Source of the DNA: Lycorma delicatula
Lineage: Eukaryota; Arthropoda; Insecta; Hemiptera; Fulgoridae
DNA: 64,000 nucleotides
Assembly (NCBI RefSeq): GCF_047948215.1
Contig: NC_134463.1
Location: 51,953,201-52,017,200, forward strand
Direction of reading: 5' to 3'
In this document: in pieces, positions 11,759 to 23,049 of the stretch
Layout: each line of letters begins with the position of its first letter
How positions within the stretch are numbered: position 1 is the stretch's first letter
Position numbers and translations under genes: made by a program
Notes under the pieces: model-generated
Database searches by the model: none
What the model was told of the DNA's origin: nothing
What the model saw: the letters and a program-made list of their open reading frames with translations, nothing else

Positions 11759-11924
11759 TATAAGAAAACCTGAAAGAAAATTATAAACTATTTTAAAGAA
11801 CTTGTTCATTATAAATTAAATTGTCAAACATTTACCTTATTAGAAAAAAATTGTAAGAACATTCTGGATTGACAAATAAACAACATTTTTCGTAATTTTT
11901 TACAGTATATATTAGATATACTTA

Positions 11925-12520
11925 GACCGACGCCTTTCTTATTTTAATATCCTCAATAAAAAATGATTTGTCCAACTCTTCAAAATAAACAGTTGTCCCA
12001 GCTTTGGTTTCATCATTTGAGTGAATTGTTTTGTCCAGCAAGCTATTTCTTCATATTTGGGAATAGAAAGCAATCGTTGGGAGCTAAAGCTGGCAAATAC
12101 TGCGCTCGCTGTGGAAGCAACTCGAAGCGGCGGTAACAGAGTTTTTCAGCAACAACCCGAGACGTATATATATACACCCTTCAGTTCGTATAGTAGTGAA
12201 GCATAATACTTCCCAGTGATACTGTTGACTTTTTTGAGATAGTCCACGACTACCATACTACAAGGATTTCCACAAAAAAAATAACCATGTTTTACTTGCA
12301 ACCGTTTACGCGTTAGCGGAATTTCACCTGCTCTTACTCACTGCTTTTACTGCTGCTTGGTTTCTGGCGTGTAATGGTAAATTAGTGTAACGTGTTCAAT
12401 AAAACGTCGACGTTCAATAAAACGTCAAAGAAACTCATCGGATTGCGTTTAAATAAGTAACCTTGAGGAATATTCAGTCGAGTGCGTTTTTAGTAGACTG
12501 TCAACAAACGCGGTACCCTT
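11925..12520 (-). pseudogene. Decayed mariner transposase (DD34D type, SETMAR-like)
   Basis: Read on the minus strand in several frames, this contains blocks of mariner transposases of the kind that gave rise to human SETMAR: IYHYTPETKQQ and WVRAGE, then YLKK-NSITGKYYASLL, then FELLPQRAQYLPALAPND-FLFPNMKK-LAG, and finally YFEELDKSFF. Stops and frameshifts are frequent. The stretch between ASLLYELK and the FELLP block is shortened and lacks the HQDNA segment with the second catalytic Asp. The DET signature before IYHY is also altered. In life the enzyme would cut and paste the element at TA sites; this copy cannot. Confidence 0.75.
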
Positions 12521-12831
12521 AAAGCGCAAAGCTGTATCATAAAAAAAAAAAATTGTTAAATGTAATGGTCTGCGTCTACTGAGATGTTTTTAATGTCAAT
12601 CAGCTCACAAACTTTCAGTTTTTTTTTCAATTTTTTACTGTATCGTGGATTTTTGTGATGATTTAGTCGGTCAAAGCGGTTTTGGGAGGGGGTCCCGGGC
12701 ATTCATCCTCTTGAATGGGAATGTTCGATCAAATAAATATATTAAAAATTTCTCCCACCCAAAATTTTCAATTTTTATAATTATATATGACGAATCTACG
12801 TATATCATTGCATATAAAACATAACTTTTTT

Positions 12832-13113
12832 ACACTGTTTAGCCTCCAAGAGTCACCGGGAATCACTTTAGAGAACGAATGAGAATAATATGTATGAGTG
12901 TAAGTGAAGTGTAGTCTTGTACATTCTCAGGTCGACCGTTTCTGAGATGTGTGGTTAATTGAAACCCAACCACTAAAGAATACCTGTATCCACAATCTAG
13001 TATTCAAATCCGTATAAAGATAACTGCCTATACTAGGATTTAAACGTTGAAACTCTCGACTTCGAATCAGCTGATTTGCGAAGACGCCTTCACCACTAAG
13101 CTAACCGGGTGGG
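12832..13113 (-). mobile_element. SINE-A copy 2
   Basis: Minus-strand SINE-A with full tRNA-like head (ACCCACCCGGTTAGCTTAGT at the 5' end), a degraded B box, the ATTAACCACACATCT body and a TTGGAGGCTAAACAG tail. It ends directly against the target duplication of SINE-A copy 3. Confidence 0.85.
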
Positions 13114-13128
13114 TATATCACGTAACCT

Positions 13129-13416
13129 TTCTTTCTTTTTCCTGTTTAGCCTCCGGTAACTACCGTTTAGATAATTCTTCTGAGGATGATATGTATGAGT
13201 GTAAATGAAGTGTAGTCTTGTACATTCTCAGTTCGACCATTCCTGAGATGTGTGGTTAATTGAAACCTAACCACCAAAGAACACCGGTATCCACGATCTA
13301 GTATTCAAATCCGTGTAAAAATAACTGGCTTTACTAGGACTTGAACGCTGGAAGTCTCGACTTCCAAATCAGCTGATTTGGAAAGACGCGTTAACCACTA
13401 GACCAAAACGGTGGGT
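13129..13416 (-). mobile_element. SINE-A copy 3 with 15-bp target duplication
   Basis: Full-length minus-strand SINE-A. It is flanked by TATATCACGTAACCT (13114-13128) and TATATCACATAACCT (13417-13431), a 15-base target duplication with one mismatch. The left repeat abuts the 5' end of copy 2, so copy 3 inserted into DNA flanking copy 2. Its A-box region reads TTTTGGTCTAGTGGTTAACG and its B-box region GCGTTCAAGTCC. Confidence 0.9.
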
Positions 13417-13431
13417 TATATCACATAACCT

Positions 13432-14744
13432 AATTTAACATAACCTACGCTTGCTAACGCTTTGTCTAGTTAACGTTAAATATACAAATTATATACTACA
13501 ATGATAGCTTATAGAGTTTGTTGAATTCTTATTTATGTGAAATTTTGTAGCGTCACCGATATAATGATGAGGAAGATTTGTTTAATTTGATACTTCAACA
13601 TATTAGTGAGTTTCATCCTGCAGTATAATTATCGTTTAGTAAAACAAATTATTATATTGTGTTTATAAAACTAATTGTAATTATGGTTTATGATAAATGT
13701 TTTATTTAAAAATATATTATATGAATTTTAGTTATATCTCGTTTCTTCAAAATAATTTTATCTAATCATTGAAATACATGATTTTTAATGAATTATGATA
13801 TTGCCCAAAATTGCAAGTATATATAATTTTAAAAAAATAGAAAAAATTTGGGGGGAAATTTAAAGAGTACCGGTTAGATTTATAATAATTACGTTTGACA
13901 GATAATTAAATATAGCATAAAACTTGGCAGTAAAATTTCTTAACAGAAGCTTCTAAATTTGTATTTCTTAATATTTTTTTTATTGAAAGTAATCGCCTAG
14001 AATATTTAAAGTAAATGTGGTACAGAACACTCTGTAAGACACTATGATGCAATAGCAATTTATTCAACTACGCGAATTTTTTAAATTTAATATATATAAC
14101 TCTGTTTTCATCTATTCATTAAAACTAGTTAATCATTAAAATTTGTTAAATGATCTTGTAAAACTGTTCATTAATGGTAAAGGTTGATTCGATATATTTT
14201 CCCGAGTAATTTACGTTTTATTTTTTTTAATTAGATTTTCAAGAAAAAATTATTAATATTATATTTATATTTATAAAACATTAATATTTAATAACTAAAG
14301 ATATAGTTTGATTTAACGTGTGTTTCTTTAATGTTAATTGTATACTATGAGGTATTTAGTTTATTGTTGTTTCTAATCGCTTCGTTGCGGACGATACGTT
14401 GACTGTTGTTTTCCAAGAGAGTTGCGTGCGCATCTCGTTACAATTGTGTGTAGTGAACCATCATCAACGACACAACAGTTGTTTGTTTGTAGCCATGATC
14501 GTTTACGTACGTTTGTATGTAGTTTTCTTCTGTATTTTAAATTATATTATTTTAAGTTTAACATATGCAAATGTGTGTTTAAATTACTCGTGTTAATACA
14601 ACATTATTCTTCGATTAAAAATAAAATAGATGCTGTTTAAATTCGTAAGTGTTTGATATGTTAAATCATGTATTTAAATATATATTGTTGTTACAGATAT
14701 TGTAACAATTTAAAAGTAGAATAGAATGTATGTGCAAAATTTTT
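13432..14744. other. Mostly AT-rich; no gene recognised
   Basis: No coding region supported. CATAACCTACGCTTGCTAACG near 13440 weakly resembles the inner part of the foldback element at 16634. A less AT-rich patch at 14370-14520 has overlapping short open frames without recognisable products. Confidence 0.4.
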
Positions 14745-14804
14745 CCAAAAAATTTACAATCAAATTGTAAACCGTACGGTAAGATTCTCGCAGATATAAT
14801 TTCT

Positions 14805-14962
14805 GCCGGTCTCCGTGGCGCGAGTGGTAGCGTCTCGGCCTTTCATCCAGAGGTCGCGGGTTCGATCCCGGTCAGGCATGGCATTTTCACACATGCTACA
14901 CAACATTCATTTCATCCTTTGAAGCAATACCTGACGGTGTTACCGGAGGTTAAGCAAAAAGT
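14805..14962 (+). mobile_element. SINE-B in left arm of inverted repeat
   Basis: Best preserved SINE-B: head GCCGGTCTCCGTGGCGCGAG, A-box region GAGTGGTAGCG, B box GGTTCGATCCC, CAGGCATGGCATTTTCACAC body and tail ACCTGACGGTGTTACCGGAG. The flanking duplication is ATATAATTTCT (14794-14804) and ATATCATTTCT (14963-14973), one mismatch. It resembles a tRNA gene at the 5' end, but no acceptor stem closes and the SINE tail follows. Confidence 0.9.
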
Positions 14963-15552
14963 ATATCATTTCTTCCGCTCAAAAAACAAAAACTTTCTTT
15001 AATATAAATAAAACTGTTTTTAAAAAAACGATACCGATATCAAAAAAATTAAGACTACACATTTCTATTATCAAAATCTCTTAAAAAAATTAAATGTTAT
15101 ATATATGCAATAGACAACAAATGTACAATAATAAATAATAAACAAAGTTTAAGCGTTCCACAGAATAAACAAAAAAATAAAAAATGTGTTACAAAACTCT
15201 TACCGTCTCGATTTAATTTATGTGTACTACATATCATACTCACAGAAATAATACAGTTCTTATGATTATTCGTTGGTTAATAGATGAAAACGGGTCGGTA
15301 AGAGTTTCATACCAAATTTTTATTATATTTTTTTATTGTATGGAACTCTTAAACATTGTTTATTATCTGTTATTGTATATCTATTTTCTATTACTTAACA
15401 TTTAACATGTATTTTTTTTAAAGAAAATTCTAAAGTAATAACAGATTTCGGTAATATAAATGTACAGTCTTTTTGATATCAGAATCGTTTTTTTTAGAAA
15501 CAATTTTATTTATATTACAGAAATTTTTGTTTTTTGAGCGGAAGAAATATCT

Positions 15553-15850
15553 TTCTTTTTCCTGTTCACCTCCGGTAATTACCGGAGATAATAAGAATTG
15601 AGATAATAATTCAGAGGTTGATATGTATGAGTGTAAATGAAGTGTAGTCATGTACAGTCTCAGTTCGACCATTCCTGAGATTTGTGGTTAATTGAAACCC
15701 AACCACTAAAGTACACAGGTATCCACGATCTATATTCAAATCCGTGTAAAAATAACTGACTTTACTAGGACTTGAACGCTGGAACTCTCGACTTCCAACT
15801 CAACTGCTTTGGGAATACGCGTTCATTACTAGACCAAGCCGGTGGGTTGT
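15553..15850 (-). mobile_element. SINE-A copy 4 in right arm of inverted repeat
   Basis: Complete minus-strand SINE-A flanked by a perfect 13-base duplication GGAAGAAATATCT (15540-15552 and 15851-15863). The target is the right-arm equivalent of the site where SINE-B sits in the left arm. Confidence 0.92.
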
Positions 15851-16633
15851 GGAAGAAATATCTGTGAGATTCTTACTGTACGGTTTACAATTTCACTGTA
15901 ATTTTTTTGGATACCGCTGGATTTTTTTAGATTAGTCTTTTATTTTTTTATTATCTTTTGGATTTATTATTAAATTTTTTGCCTTAGAACAAACAAATTG
16001 AATTTCATGGCCAATATTTTTGTTGATAGTCATATCATTCACTTCATATCATATTTTTTCTTTTTTAATAAAACTAGAATAATCTGTTGTAAACTAATAC
16101 TTTTATTATTTATTTAATTTTTTTTTGTAGAAGTGATGGGAATTAAACAATTTTTTTCATTTTCAGTACTTTCATTTACATAACAGCATTTACTATTGAA
16201 ACAAGCTGTAGTATATTTTCTTTTAAATTTATTATTATAAGAACATTATCAAGTTTTTTTACGCTACTTAGTACTGTCATGTATGGCTATCTAGCGGCGC
16301 GGTTTGTAAAGGTACATGAAAAAATGGAAAAAAAGACATATTTGAGTCCCCGCGGTTCATCAAATAGAAAAAAAGTCTAAAAAAATCGAGTAATTTTTTT
16401 GAAAGTATTACTAATCTAATTGAACTGAAATATAATGTTTTCACGCTTATTTTTTTCCCCATTTTCATTTCACTGTTAGGTTAGGTCATTATTAGAACTG
16501 TAACGTAGTTCATTGAGATCGTCGACTTTTACCGACGAACTCCGTGATTTGAATCTTATGAGCCATTTTTCTTTATTTAATTTTATAATCTGTGTTTTTA
16601 TTTATGTTTCTACTACTAAAATAAACTGAAATT

Positions 16634-17105
16634 GGTACTTACGTATTAACGCCACCGCAGCTACAGCTTTATTTGAAAACAAAGTAGTCAATCGGATTTC
16701 GGTTGAAAATGGGCCGATATAGAGTTTAACATAGATTCAAAACAGTCTCTTTATTAATTTTAATAAATGGTTATTTATTTTATAAATATATTTAACCAAA
16801 CTTAACCTACGCTCGCTTCGTTCTCTAATCTTCACTAATTAACAGGAGTGTTTTTATTATTGAAATAATAAATAATTGCAATAATTACTGAATTTATTAA
16901 ATAAATCCTCAAAAAATTACGGTGTTAATTAGTGATGGTTAGCGAGCGAAGCGAGCGTAGGTTAAGTTTGGTTAAATTATATTTATAAAATAAATAACCA
17001 TTTATTAAAATTAGTAAAGAGACTGTTCATTTTCCACCGAAATCCGATTGACTACTTTGTTTTTAAATAAAGCTGTAGCTGCGGTGGCGTTAATACGTAA
17101 GTGCT
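16634..17105. mobile_element. Foldback-type element with ~200-bp inverted arms and 8-bp target duplication
   Basis: The left arm starts GTACTTACGTATTAACGCC and the right arm, reversed, starts GCACTTACGTATTAACGCC. The arms remain nearly identical for about 200 bases, through CCGCAGCTACAGCTTTATTT, AAAGTAGTCAATCGGATTTC and AACTTAACCTACGCTCGCTT. The left arm has about 30 extra bases (GGGCCGATATAGAG...). CTGAAATT flanks both sides (16626-16633 and 17106-17113), an 8-bp duplication as made by hAT- or P-type transposases. There is no coding capacity, so it would need an enzyme in trans. Confidence 0.85.
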
Positions 17106-17261
17106 CTGAAATTTAATGGTATTAGATTCTTGAATAAATTAATACTCCTGATGTATTTAATTTTTTTTTTCGTATACACGAAGACATGGGTTTGTTTATC
17201 TATTTATACTCCTTTAAACATTTTGCCAATTTTTTTCATATGTTGCCTTTATATGTGTATG

Positions 17262-17383
17262 TGTGTGTTATTGTGTGAGTGAGTGAGTTGAGTGTGTGTG
17301 TGTGTGTGTGTGTCCGAGCGCGCGCGTGTGTAATTTGTATATGCGTGTAATTTGTATATGCGTGTAATTTGTATATAATTAAT
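17262..17383. repeat. GT/GC microsatellite followed by 18-bp minisatellite
   Basis: A GTGTGT... run with a CGCGCGCG patch is followed by three tandem units of GTGTAATTTGTATATGC type. Simple-sequence DNA. Confidence 0.85.
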
Positions 17384-18277
17384 AAATAACCAATTAAAGA
17401 TAAACTAGAAATTTAATTTTATATGCTATTGATTCGTTAGCTTTAATTAATTTTATGTAAAGTATATTTGAAAAAAAAATAATAAAGTTTATGCCAGTAT
17501 TTAAATATATATATATATTTATTACTTAGGCATAACTAAGTAATTAAGTTTTATAGGCATAACTAGCAGGAAAAATAGGGATTCAATCAATATTTTATAT
17601 ATTTTATATTGTTTATTTAATGGTCAGATAAAATTTCCTGTCTGTAAAAAATTTAGTCACTCTAAATTATTGTATTTTAAAATGTTTGAGCTACTTATAT
17701 ACAAACATGGTAAAATATCGGTTATAAAATGTTTGTATATATGACGTAGTGTTGGCATATATTTTTTATTACATCTCGGAAATGATTTTATGTACATAAA
17801 TAAAATTTAATTCGGTAGCTTGATAATTGGATTAATTTTGTTTAATTAAAAATTTAATCAATTAGTTAGGAAGTAGGCTTATAATTACGATGTATTTTTT
17901 TTTTTTTTTGAATGCGTTTATTATAACAAAATTTATTCGTGTACGTTTTTTAACTTATAAATATTAATATATAGAAAATATCAATGGAAAGAATAGATTT
18001 CCACCATTAATACCCACCAAAAAAATTAGAGGTTTTTAAATCTATCTGACTTTAATAATACAAATTTTTAAGTCTTTTTTTTCTTTTATTTAATTTTTTT
18101 TTAATTTCAAGTGTAGTAGCCATAATAGTTGTAAATGATGTGATAGTAACGAAAAATCTGCGAATTTGTTTTAACCATTCCAAAGAACAATAGCATTCCA
18201 TGCCTTGTTTTACTAGGGATAAATAGTCGTTAAAAACTACTTAAAAATCAACTTCGGCTAAATGACCATCTGTATGT

Positions 18278-18304
18278 AGGAGAATTACATACCGTAATTC
18301 TCCT
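18278..18304. repeat. Perfect 11-bp stem hairpin
   Basis: AGGAGAATTAC and its exact reverse complement GTAATTCTCCT are separated by ATACC. No run of T follows and no gene is next to it, so a terminator role is not claimed. Confidence 0.7.
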
Positions 18305-18749
18305 GGAAAACGGTGAGGATGTTAGAAAGCTAAACGGCTTCAAGCTCTGGAACTTAGTAACTATAGTTTAATTATATCCGCTGAATGTTGTGCCTTAATC
18401 AAATCTTCATTCCTTTCTCTCTGTTTTGTTTTCACTTTTCTTCTTAATTTTTTTATTTATTTTTTTCTTTTCTAAGCACTTCATCAATATGCTATATTTG
18501 TGATTCTTGTTACTGTTGAACAGTTCTTCAAAACTACCTTATGTACGTACTACATTCTACCATTTCAAATAACAGGAATTTCAATGAAGATTCCAATTTA
18601 ATGTGTGTATACGTGAAATAATTTCCTTACGAACTCTACAGAAATTATGACCAATTGTAAATAAATATTTGAAAAAAAAAATAAAATAAAAAAAAAAACT
18701 AAATCATATAGGCACATGGTGACGTTCGAATATTTTAGGACCTGATCAG

Positions 18750-19019
18750 TAAACCCACCGGGTTGGTCTGTTGATGAACGTGTCTTTCCAAAGCAGCTGA
18801 TTTGGAAGTCGAGAGTTCCAGCGTTCAAGTCCTAGTAAAGTCAGTTACTTTTATATGGATTTGAATACTAGATCGTGGAAACCGGTTTTCTTTGGTGGTT
18901 GGGTTTCAATTAACCACACATCTCAGGAATGGTCGAACTGAGAACGTACAAGACTACACTTCCTCTGAAGTAACACCTGAACGGTTGTTCTCTGAGGCTA
19001 AACAGAAAAAAGAAAGAAA
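18750..19019 (+). mobile_element. SINE-A copy 5 (internal deletion)
   Basis: Plus-strand SINE-A starting AAACCCACCGGGTTGGTCTG, with B box GCGTTCAAGTCC, flanked by a perfect 12-base duplication GGACCTGATCAG (18738-18749 and 19020-19031). About 30 bases of the pre-tail region (the ACACTCATACATAT part) are missing between CTACACTT and CCTCTGAAGT. Confidence 0.93.
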
Positions 19020-19766
19020 GGACCTGATCAGCTATTTCCACTTTAAAATTTTAGCATAATGCTCTTTAATTTTGGTCAAGTACAGTATATGCTATCAAAA
19101 CTGATATTAGTGAACAAATTTGAAATCTATGCAAAAAATATTTATATTTATACCTAACTCCAATTTGAAATATAATAATATATATATATTATTTTTAAAT
19201 TAAGAACGCATTTTTATGATCAAAAAAGAGTTATCATTAATATTTGCGCTAATAATTATGATTTTTGAAAACTGAAATTCTTTTTTATCACTTCATATTC
19301 TTTAGGTTTGATGTTTTTCTCTATTTGTTTTTAATCTAATCTGTGGTAATCATTTGATACTTATTTTTCTGTACATTGAAATCTTATGGAGATGGTCGGA
19401 ATAGGGCCCAAAATTCAAAAAATCGACGTATTTTTTTCGAATTAGTAAATTATGGTTTTCGAACCATATATAATTATGAGAAATCATAACATTTTAAAAG
19501 TTTTTCGTTTGTTTTTTATTATCGTCACGTGTTTCTTACAGTGCAACGAGCCGTATTATAATATCTTTTAGATACGCATTTCACATAATTCCTTGTGGTC
19601 GGTATAAATTGATGTGAAATTATAAACCCCTTTAGTTTTGATTCATCTTACGAAAACACTGTAAAATCACTTAATATAAGCTTGCAATAATCAAAAACAG
19701 TGCGTAATTACACGAAGTCATGATTCGACAAAGTGAAAATTCCTATGGTACCAGATGCAGGTATCG

Positions 19767-19793
19767 TAATCAGTTCCATGAAGGAACTGATTA
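19767..19793. repeat. Perfect 11-bp stem hairpin
   Basis: TAATCAGTTCC and GGAACTGATTA flank a five-base loop ATGAA. No gene lies close to it. Confidence 0.65.
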
Positions 19794-20411
19794 GAGTGCG
19801 CTTGTAGATAACGCATAATTATATTAATAACAGAGAAATATTGAACAATATTTCAAAATTTGGGAAAGAAAATAATTGTATACCGATTTATGCTAGATAT
19901 TAGAAAAGAAACGAAGGTGATTTTGTAATAATAGATAATTACCTTAGTTTTATCTATAATATTATATTCTAGAATAGATTAAGAACAATATTTGAATCAT
20001 AAAAATATTTTATGCAGCAAAAACGAAAACAGTCAAGTGATAAAATATTTTAGGAGCTTTAAAATTGTGAATTGTTAGTTTACATTTTAACTCGCTCTTC
20101 TGTAATGAATTGCACAAATAAATCAAAGTTTCATCATGCGTACAATAGAGTTGAATGAAATACTGTTAATTCAGGTGAACATTTCAAAACGGAAATTCTG
20201 TAAGAGATGTACTGCTTCATAAATCTCTCCAATTTCATGGTAGTAAGACTTAATTTTCAAAGTTACGACCGAATGACTCTTCAATAAATTTATATATTAC
20301 ATGACCGACATTATATATACAGTACATATTATACGTGAACAATTTATAATTTAAGTTATAGTTTTGTATTATAAACACCAAATTAACAAACATTATATGT
20401 TTTGTATATAA

Positions 20412-20476
20412 ATAGCTGATAACTAAAGCTGATACATAATAAGCTGATAAATAGCTGATACGTAATAACTAAAGTC
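20412..20476 (+). repeat. AGCTGATA-containing minisatellite
   Basis: AGCTGATA occurs four times within about 50 bases with ACTAAAG and ATAATA spacers. Probably local slippage. Confidence 0.55.
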
Positions 20477-21365
20477 CCCTGGACCCTCCCCCTGTGCTCA
20501 TTAAACTCATGCACATTAGAATTATAATCATAAATAAAAATTAAAACCTGGTAAATTTATAAAAACGATAGTGAAATATAATTTTAGAGCAACAGTTTGG
20601 TAGTACAGGACCGGAATCTTTGAGATATATCAAAAATGGGGGTTTCATTTAAAAATAGTATTTAAAGCTTGTTACCCGTTCTTTGTAAATGTTAAAAAAA
20701 AAACGTTTCGCCCAGTTCTTAGCGTTACCCGACAAACAATACTAGAATGTGACCGTACTTTGTTTCTCTTTTTTTATTTCTTATTTTTAGTGTTTTTTAG
20801 TCATATAATCGGGAGGCAGGTACATCCAGTTGCGTCGAATATACAGTAGACAGCGGCTGTGTCGGTTGAGCCGTACCGTGTGTATATTGTTGCATATCTT
20901 AAAACATCAAAATTTAAAAAACACGAAATGATTTTTAGATATTTATCTTAAGACTATGTTCAACCCCAAATAGAGTGAATACTAATATTTCTATGAATAA
21001 TATCTCGTTTAGTATAATTGGAAATAGGAAACAATTTTCAATCATTATTAATAAAATATTTCTCTTTATTCATCCCTTTCAAGGTCGAATTTAAAAGTCC
21101 TTGAAACTGGTTTTTAGATATTCACAATGAGGATTACACACACCAAAAATCAAGTTGATTTCTTCATTTGTTACTGAGAAATTTAAAAAAAAATCAAATA
21201 AAATTCTGTTACTTCATTTTAACCCTTTAAACTAAAAATTTTAAAAACTACTTTCCTAATGTGCACTAACACCGTAAGAATAACGTGAACTTAAATCTTC
21301 CTCAATTTAACTTGACTAGTTTTGCTGAGCGTTAATTATGAGTCAGTCAGGACAAATTGTTTATA

Positions 21366-21400
21366 GGTGTGTGTGTGCGCGCGCGCGTGTGTGTGTGTAT
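21366..21400. repeat. GT/GC microsatellite
   Basis: GTGTGTGTGCGCGCGCGCGT and a further GT run; simple sequence. Confidence 0.8.
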
Positions 21401-21773
21401 CAAAACGTACTGTATAGCATTAAAATTAACCAGGAATTTAATTATTATCGTAAATATAATTATAAAATAATTAGCAGAATTTTTTTAGTAAATTTTTACC
21501 ATCATTAGTTTTTCTAAAATTTTTAAACATAAATATTTTTTTTAATTATGTAAAATTTATTCATGCATTTCAATGCTTGACTAATGAAATTAAAAATCAT
21601 TTTTTTAATTTCATGAAACCAAAATCCGATAATTTATTTAAATTTATCTTTGGTTTTTAGGTTTTAATTTTTTTTTTCTTACTTTTAAAGGGTAAATTAA
21701 AAATTTTTGGATGTTATAGATTACAACCGGCAATCAAAATCTATTTATATAAAGGTTATTTTGTAAAGTGAAT

Positions 21774-21775
<2 letters not shown>

Positions 21776-21827
<52 letters not shown>
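21776..21827. repeat. TA microsatellite
   Basis: A TA run of about 24 units, just before a long hairpin. Confidence 0.9.
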
Positions 21828-21831
<4 letters not shown>

Positions 21832-21848
21832 TTTTTTCTCTAATTGAA

Positions 21849-21915
21849 ATTTAAATAAGCTGTTAGAATATTTTGATAATGTGTAAATCAAAATATTCTA
21901 ACCGCTTATTTAAAT
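21849..21915. repeat. 29-bp stem, 9-base loop hairpin between TA repeats
   Basis: The left stem (21849-21877, starting ATTTAAATAAGC) and right stem (21887-21915) are reverse complements at 28 of 29 positions; the exception is T at 21861. The loop is AATGTGTAA. TA runs lie on both sides. It could be a hairpin RNA source or a snap-back duplication; nothing shows transcription. Confidence 0.8.
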
Positions 21916-22085
21916 ATATATATATATCAATTGATTTTGATAATTTTTTTTTTTTTAATTAATGATTTGTGTGCATTTAGACACTAAGAGTGATTACAAA
22001 TGAGCAGTGCGTTCCTTTGTGCCACTATTCTATTTAATATGTATAGTAATGTGATAAATATACATAATAACATGTACGAGTAACG

Positions 22086-22118
<33 letters not shown>
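22086..22118. repeat. TA microsatellite
   Basis: A run of about 16 TA units. Confidence 0.85.
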
Positions 22119-22121
<3 letters not shown>

Positions 22122-23049
22122 AAATAATTTATATCTGTGAACGATCAGCTGTGGGACAATTCTCAGTTACCTTTTATTACTTTATGTGAATAACTACCAA
22201 AATAGCCAACAGTTGGCCGAGGGGATTTACACGTTATTAGTTTTCAGGTTACAATGTTAATAATTGAAATATGATTTTTTTTAGTTGAGTGTTTCCTAAT
22301 TAAAGAAAACGTATTATAGTTACTACATAAATATTCATTCTATTTAAAAATAATGATCCGGTTCATATATTTACGTATTATGTTTGTGGATACACAACCT
22401 TAGTTACTTTACTACTTACGAATTGGGTAATATATAACTGTATAATTTATTTTTAAAAACATTATCAACGCAAAATTTTCATGGATACTTTAAATAATCA
22501 ATTACAAAATACAGTGAATTAAGTTTAGATTTTGAGCTATCGTTTCGATAAATAAATGATTACCGGAAAAATATGAAAAAAAGAGAAACTGAACATAAAT
22601 ACTGCCAGGAAGTAATGGATTGTCTATTTGTTTTTATTTTCCTACCTTTTTCAGGATGTTTTATGCGTCATTTGACTGGTTTGATTAATTTTGTTATTCT
22701 TTTCTTTCGTATGTTAATAAAGCTAACCATAATTATTGCATCCTATATTCTTAGTTATCTGTTCTATATATTACAATCGTTATCTTTCTCTAGCGTTTAT
22801 ACCTTCTTCATAAAACTCTTCATCGAAATAAACAAAATATTGACTTTTTAATATATACTAGCCGCAGAGGAGTACCATAGGCACGTCCTCCACAGCAACC
22901 TCCGGGCGGGTTGGCCTGGCGGCGACGTCTCGGAATGGGATTATTAGTTGCCCAATATTAATTACCTCTTGTGTAAAAATATTTTTTTTTTGAATAATGA
23001 AAATTGCTATAACAAAAGTTAAATTAGAAATTTAACTCTAAAAATTGAT

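Larger units (their letters stand above)
14745..15911. mobile_element. Long inverted-repeat element with a SINE in each arm
   Basis: The left arm (14745-15205) and right arm (15296-15911) are reverse complements over about 320 bases each once their SINEs are removed. Outer ends are CCAAAAAA on the left and TTTTTTGG on the right; both arms contain AAATTGTAAACCGTAC, TTCTTCCGCTCAAAAAACAA and GATAATAAACA- or AATAATAAACA-type blocks, and ACTCTTACCG at the inner ends. A loop of about 90 bases separates them. Arm identity is high near the ends (about 85-90% by eye) and lower inside. No transposase is present. The structure fits a foldback or MITE-like element; no flanking target duplication was found. 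Confidence 0.8.

Noticed and set aside
14810..14885. tRNA gene
   Set aside because: A and B boxes are present, but the acceptor stem does not close and a SINE tail with target duplications surrounds it.
22573..22851. 92-codon open frame with hydrophobic stretches; GTCATTTGACTGGTTTGAT inside it
   Set aside because: The hydrophobic residues follow from T-rich DNA. The short motif resembles the RTE-like 3' end, but the match does not continue.
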